Shown here: in pieces, positions 13,668-14,544 of the stretch | Layout of the letters: each line of letters opens with the position of its first letter | Numbering within the stretch: the first letter of the stretch is position 1 | NCBI GenBank assembly: GCA_041655755.1 | Contig: JBBAEY010000057.1 | Coordinates: 1-14,544, forward strand | Length of the DNA: 14,544 nucleotides | Origin: JAAYFT01 sp041655755 | GTDB taxonomy: Bacteria; Bacillota; Clostridia; Tissierellales; Tissierellaceae | Direction: 5' to 3' | Program-made: the position numbers and the translations under genes | The notes under the pieces: generated by a model | The model's database searches: none | Told to the model about the DNA's origin: nothing | What the model saw: only the letters and a program-made list of their open reading frames with translations

Positions 13668-14240
13668 CTATATGGTTGAGCCCCTGGTCTTTATAGACAT
13701 GTCGTATCCTAGGTTATAGTAGGTGTTGTCATTAAACTCAAAGGTCTTTATGACATCCAGTCCCAGCTTTTCCGTATGGGCTTTGTAGGATCTGGGGTTG
13801 ATAATATTTATGAAGGTAATCAGAATAGGGTATCTTTCCTTCATCTGCTGCCTAGAAAATTCAAATAGATTTGGAAGGACCTCACTCCCCCTGTATTCCT
13901 TGTCAATGCTAATAGGCCCGTATTGATAGGAGTTTTCTCTACTAAGTATTTGACCCTTGTAACTAATATTTGGAAGATCCTCAATCATATAGGCAAATAA
14001 GGGCCACTCTGACCAGTAGTCCCAGGATGCTGCCATGGCATAGGCTACAATCTTGTCCCCATCCTGGGCAATAGCCAGTCCATTTTCTCTTTCAATCAAC
14101 TCCTGGAATTGGTCCTTTGTAAATAGGGTGGTGACAAATCCGTCAGCCTTATCCTCTTCTTTGATGCTAGACACATGATACTTTTTTTGTAGCTCTTCAA
14201 TGGCTGGTATATCCTCAACACTTGCATTTCTATAAATCAT
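13668..14240 (-). CDS. GNAT-family N-acetyltransferase, substrate unknown
   Basis: A 190-residue GCN5-related acetyltransferase that would move acetyl from acetyl-CoA to an amine. It begins IYRNASVEDIPAIEELQKKY, the usual first strand and helix of the fold. LAIAQDGDKIVAYAMA (strands 2-3), the acetyl-CoA segment YQYGPISIDKEYRGSEVLPNLF and the late NPRSYKAHTEKLGLDVI follow. The Q/RxxGxG/A loop is degenerate (YRGSEV), so activity is less certain. I choose the ATG at 14240, which has GGGAGG 7 bases upstream; a longer frame from 14381 runs through the terminator into the tRNA. It sits alone between tRNA-Sec and the his operon. I see no clear promoter, and read-through from the tRNA unit is possible. 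Confidence 0.82.
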   Translation of the reverse strand: MIYRNASVEDIPAIEELQKKYHVSSIKEEDKADGFVTTLFTKDQFQELIERENGLAIAQDGDKIVAYAMAASWDYWSEWPLFAYMIEDLPNISYKGQILSRENSYQYGPISIDKEYRGSEVLPNLFEFSRQQMKERYPILITFINIINPRSYKAHTEKLGLDVIKTFEFNDNTYYNLGYDMSIKTRGSTI

Positions 14241-14321
14241 TTTAAAACCTCCCATAAGTTTATTTAGGTGCAATTGTTGCCTCATTTTTAATGCTGGACA
14301 GGCTAATTGATGTCGTGGTAT

Positions 14322-14346
14322 AAAAAACAGCGACCTAGTCGCTGTT
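14322..14346 (-). terminator. Terminator downstream of tRNA-Sec
   Basis: On the minus strand AACAGCGAC-TAG-GTCGCTGTT forms a 9-bp stem with a three-base loop, followed by TTTT. It lies 7 bases beyond the CCA end of the tRNA. Confidence 0.88.
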
Positions 14347-14352
14347 CCCTTA

Positions 14353-14449
14353 TGGCGGGAGTATGTGAGAATCGAACTCACCTAAGAAGCTCCTAACCCC
14401 TCAAGCTGGTTTTGAAGACCAGTGGGCACACCAGCACCCATCTACTCCC
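14353..14449 (-). tRNA. selC: tRNA-Sec (anticodon UCA)
   Basis: A 97-base tRNA, including an encoded CCA, that reads UGA as selenocysteine. The acceptor GGGAGUA pairs with UACUCCC, with a G-A mismatch at the eighth position typical tRNA-Sec would pair. The D stem is the diagnostic 6 bp (GGGUGC/GUGCCC, with wobbles) with a 4-base loop. The anticodon arm is CUGGU-CUUCAAA-ACCAG with UCA at 14415-14413. A long variable arm of about 24 bases and a T arm GUGAG-UUCGAUU-CUCAC follow, then discriminator G and CCA. It has its own promoter and terminator. Length, D arm and anticodon together exclude serine, leucine and suppressor tRNAs. Confidence 0.96.
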
Positions 14450-14467
14450 ATATTAATTACTTTTATA

Positions 14468-14495
14468 ATTATAACAGATTAATGCATGTTGTCAA
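14468..14495 (-). promoter_or_regulatory. Promoter of tRNA-Sec
   Basis: Perfect TTGACA (14495-14490) and perfect TATAAT (14473-14468) with a 16-base spacer, about 18 bases before the tRNA 5' end. The remaining bases to the window edge (14496-14544) show no gene I can support. Confidence 0.85.
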
Positions 14496-14544
14496 TAGTC
14501 ACAAATTTGTAATCTACTTGCTTTTCCCTTATCTGACTCTGAGA

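Noticed and set aside
14241..14381. Longer acetyltransferase start at 14381
   Set aside because: It would begin inside tRNA-Sec and cross a terminator; the ATG at 14240 has an ideal ribosome binding site and the family's N-terminal strand.
14496..14544. 3' end of a further minus-strand gene, perhaps selB, at the right edge
   Set aside because: Two frames stay open briefly toward the tRNA promoter, but too few residues are visible and they match no family end I know.

Overview
The window looks like chromosomal DNA of a low-GC, Gram-positive anaerobe of the Clostridia/Tissierellia type. Three things point there: AT-rich sequence with strong purine-rich ribosome binding sites, a Firmicute-style his operon with a short HisG plus HisZ and a PHP-family histidinol phosphatase, and a selenocysteine tRNA. 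This assignment is inference from sequence style, not from a search.

Layout, left to right. (1) 1-2523, minus strand: the upstream end of an exopolysaccharide/glycan operon. It holds a winged-helix regulator with a Rossmann domain, an EpsN/PglE-like sugar aminotransferase, and a PglC/EpsL-like sugar-phosphate transferase cut by the left edge. Copies of a short dispersed repeat sit at both junctions, and one lies inside the aminotransferase reading frame. (2) 2596-3738: a tyrosine recombinase gene enclosed by two 25-bp sites that are exact reverse complements of each other. A near-consensus promoter inside the segment points out of it toward the glycan operon. The layout predicts a self-encoded invertible promoter switch controlling surface polysaccharide. 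(3) 3812-6095: a MocR/GabR-type regulator (minus) divergent from a small lipoprotein (plus), bracketed by two near-identical 45-bp terminator-like direct repeats. (4) 6073-13642, minus strand: a compact operon hisZ-hisG-hisD-hisC-hisB-hisA-hisF-hisIE-hisK. It has its own promoter, a 19-residue leader peptide with three consecutive His codons, alternative RNA pairings and an attenuator-type terminator. No hisH gene is present. (5) 13668-14495, minus strand: a GNAT acetyltransferase, a terminator, tRNA-Sec, and a consensus promoter for that tRNA.

How the parts work together. The his genes supply all steps from PRPP plus ATP to histidinol and histidinal/histidine, except for the glutaminase subunit HisH. 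The leader peptide suggests that the operon is tuned to charged tRNA-His by translation-coupled attenuation. The glycan genes would make an amino-sugar and load it on undecaprenyl phosphate at the membrane. Their transcription appears to start inside the recombinase segment, so inversion would disconnect them from that promoter. The tRNA-Sec shows that the organism decodes UGA as selenocysteine, but no selenoprotein is visible here.

No stretch longer than 300 bases lacks an annotated feature.
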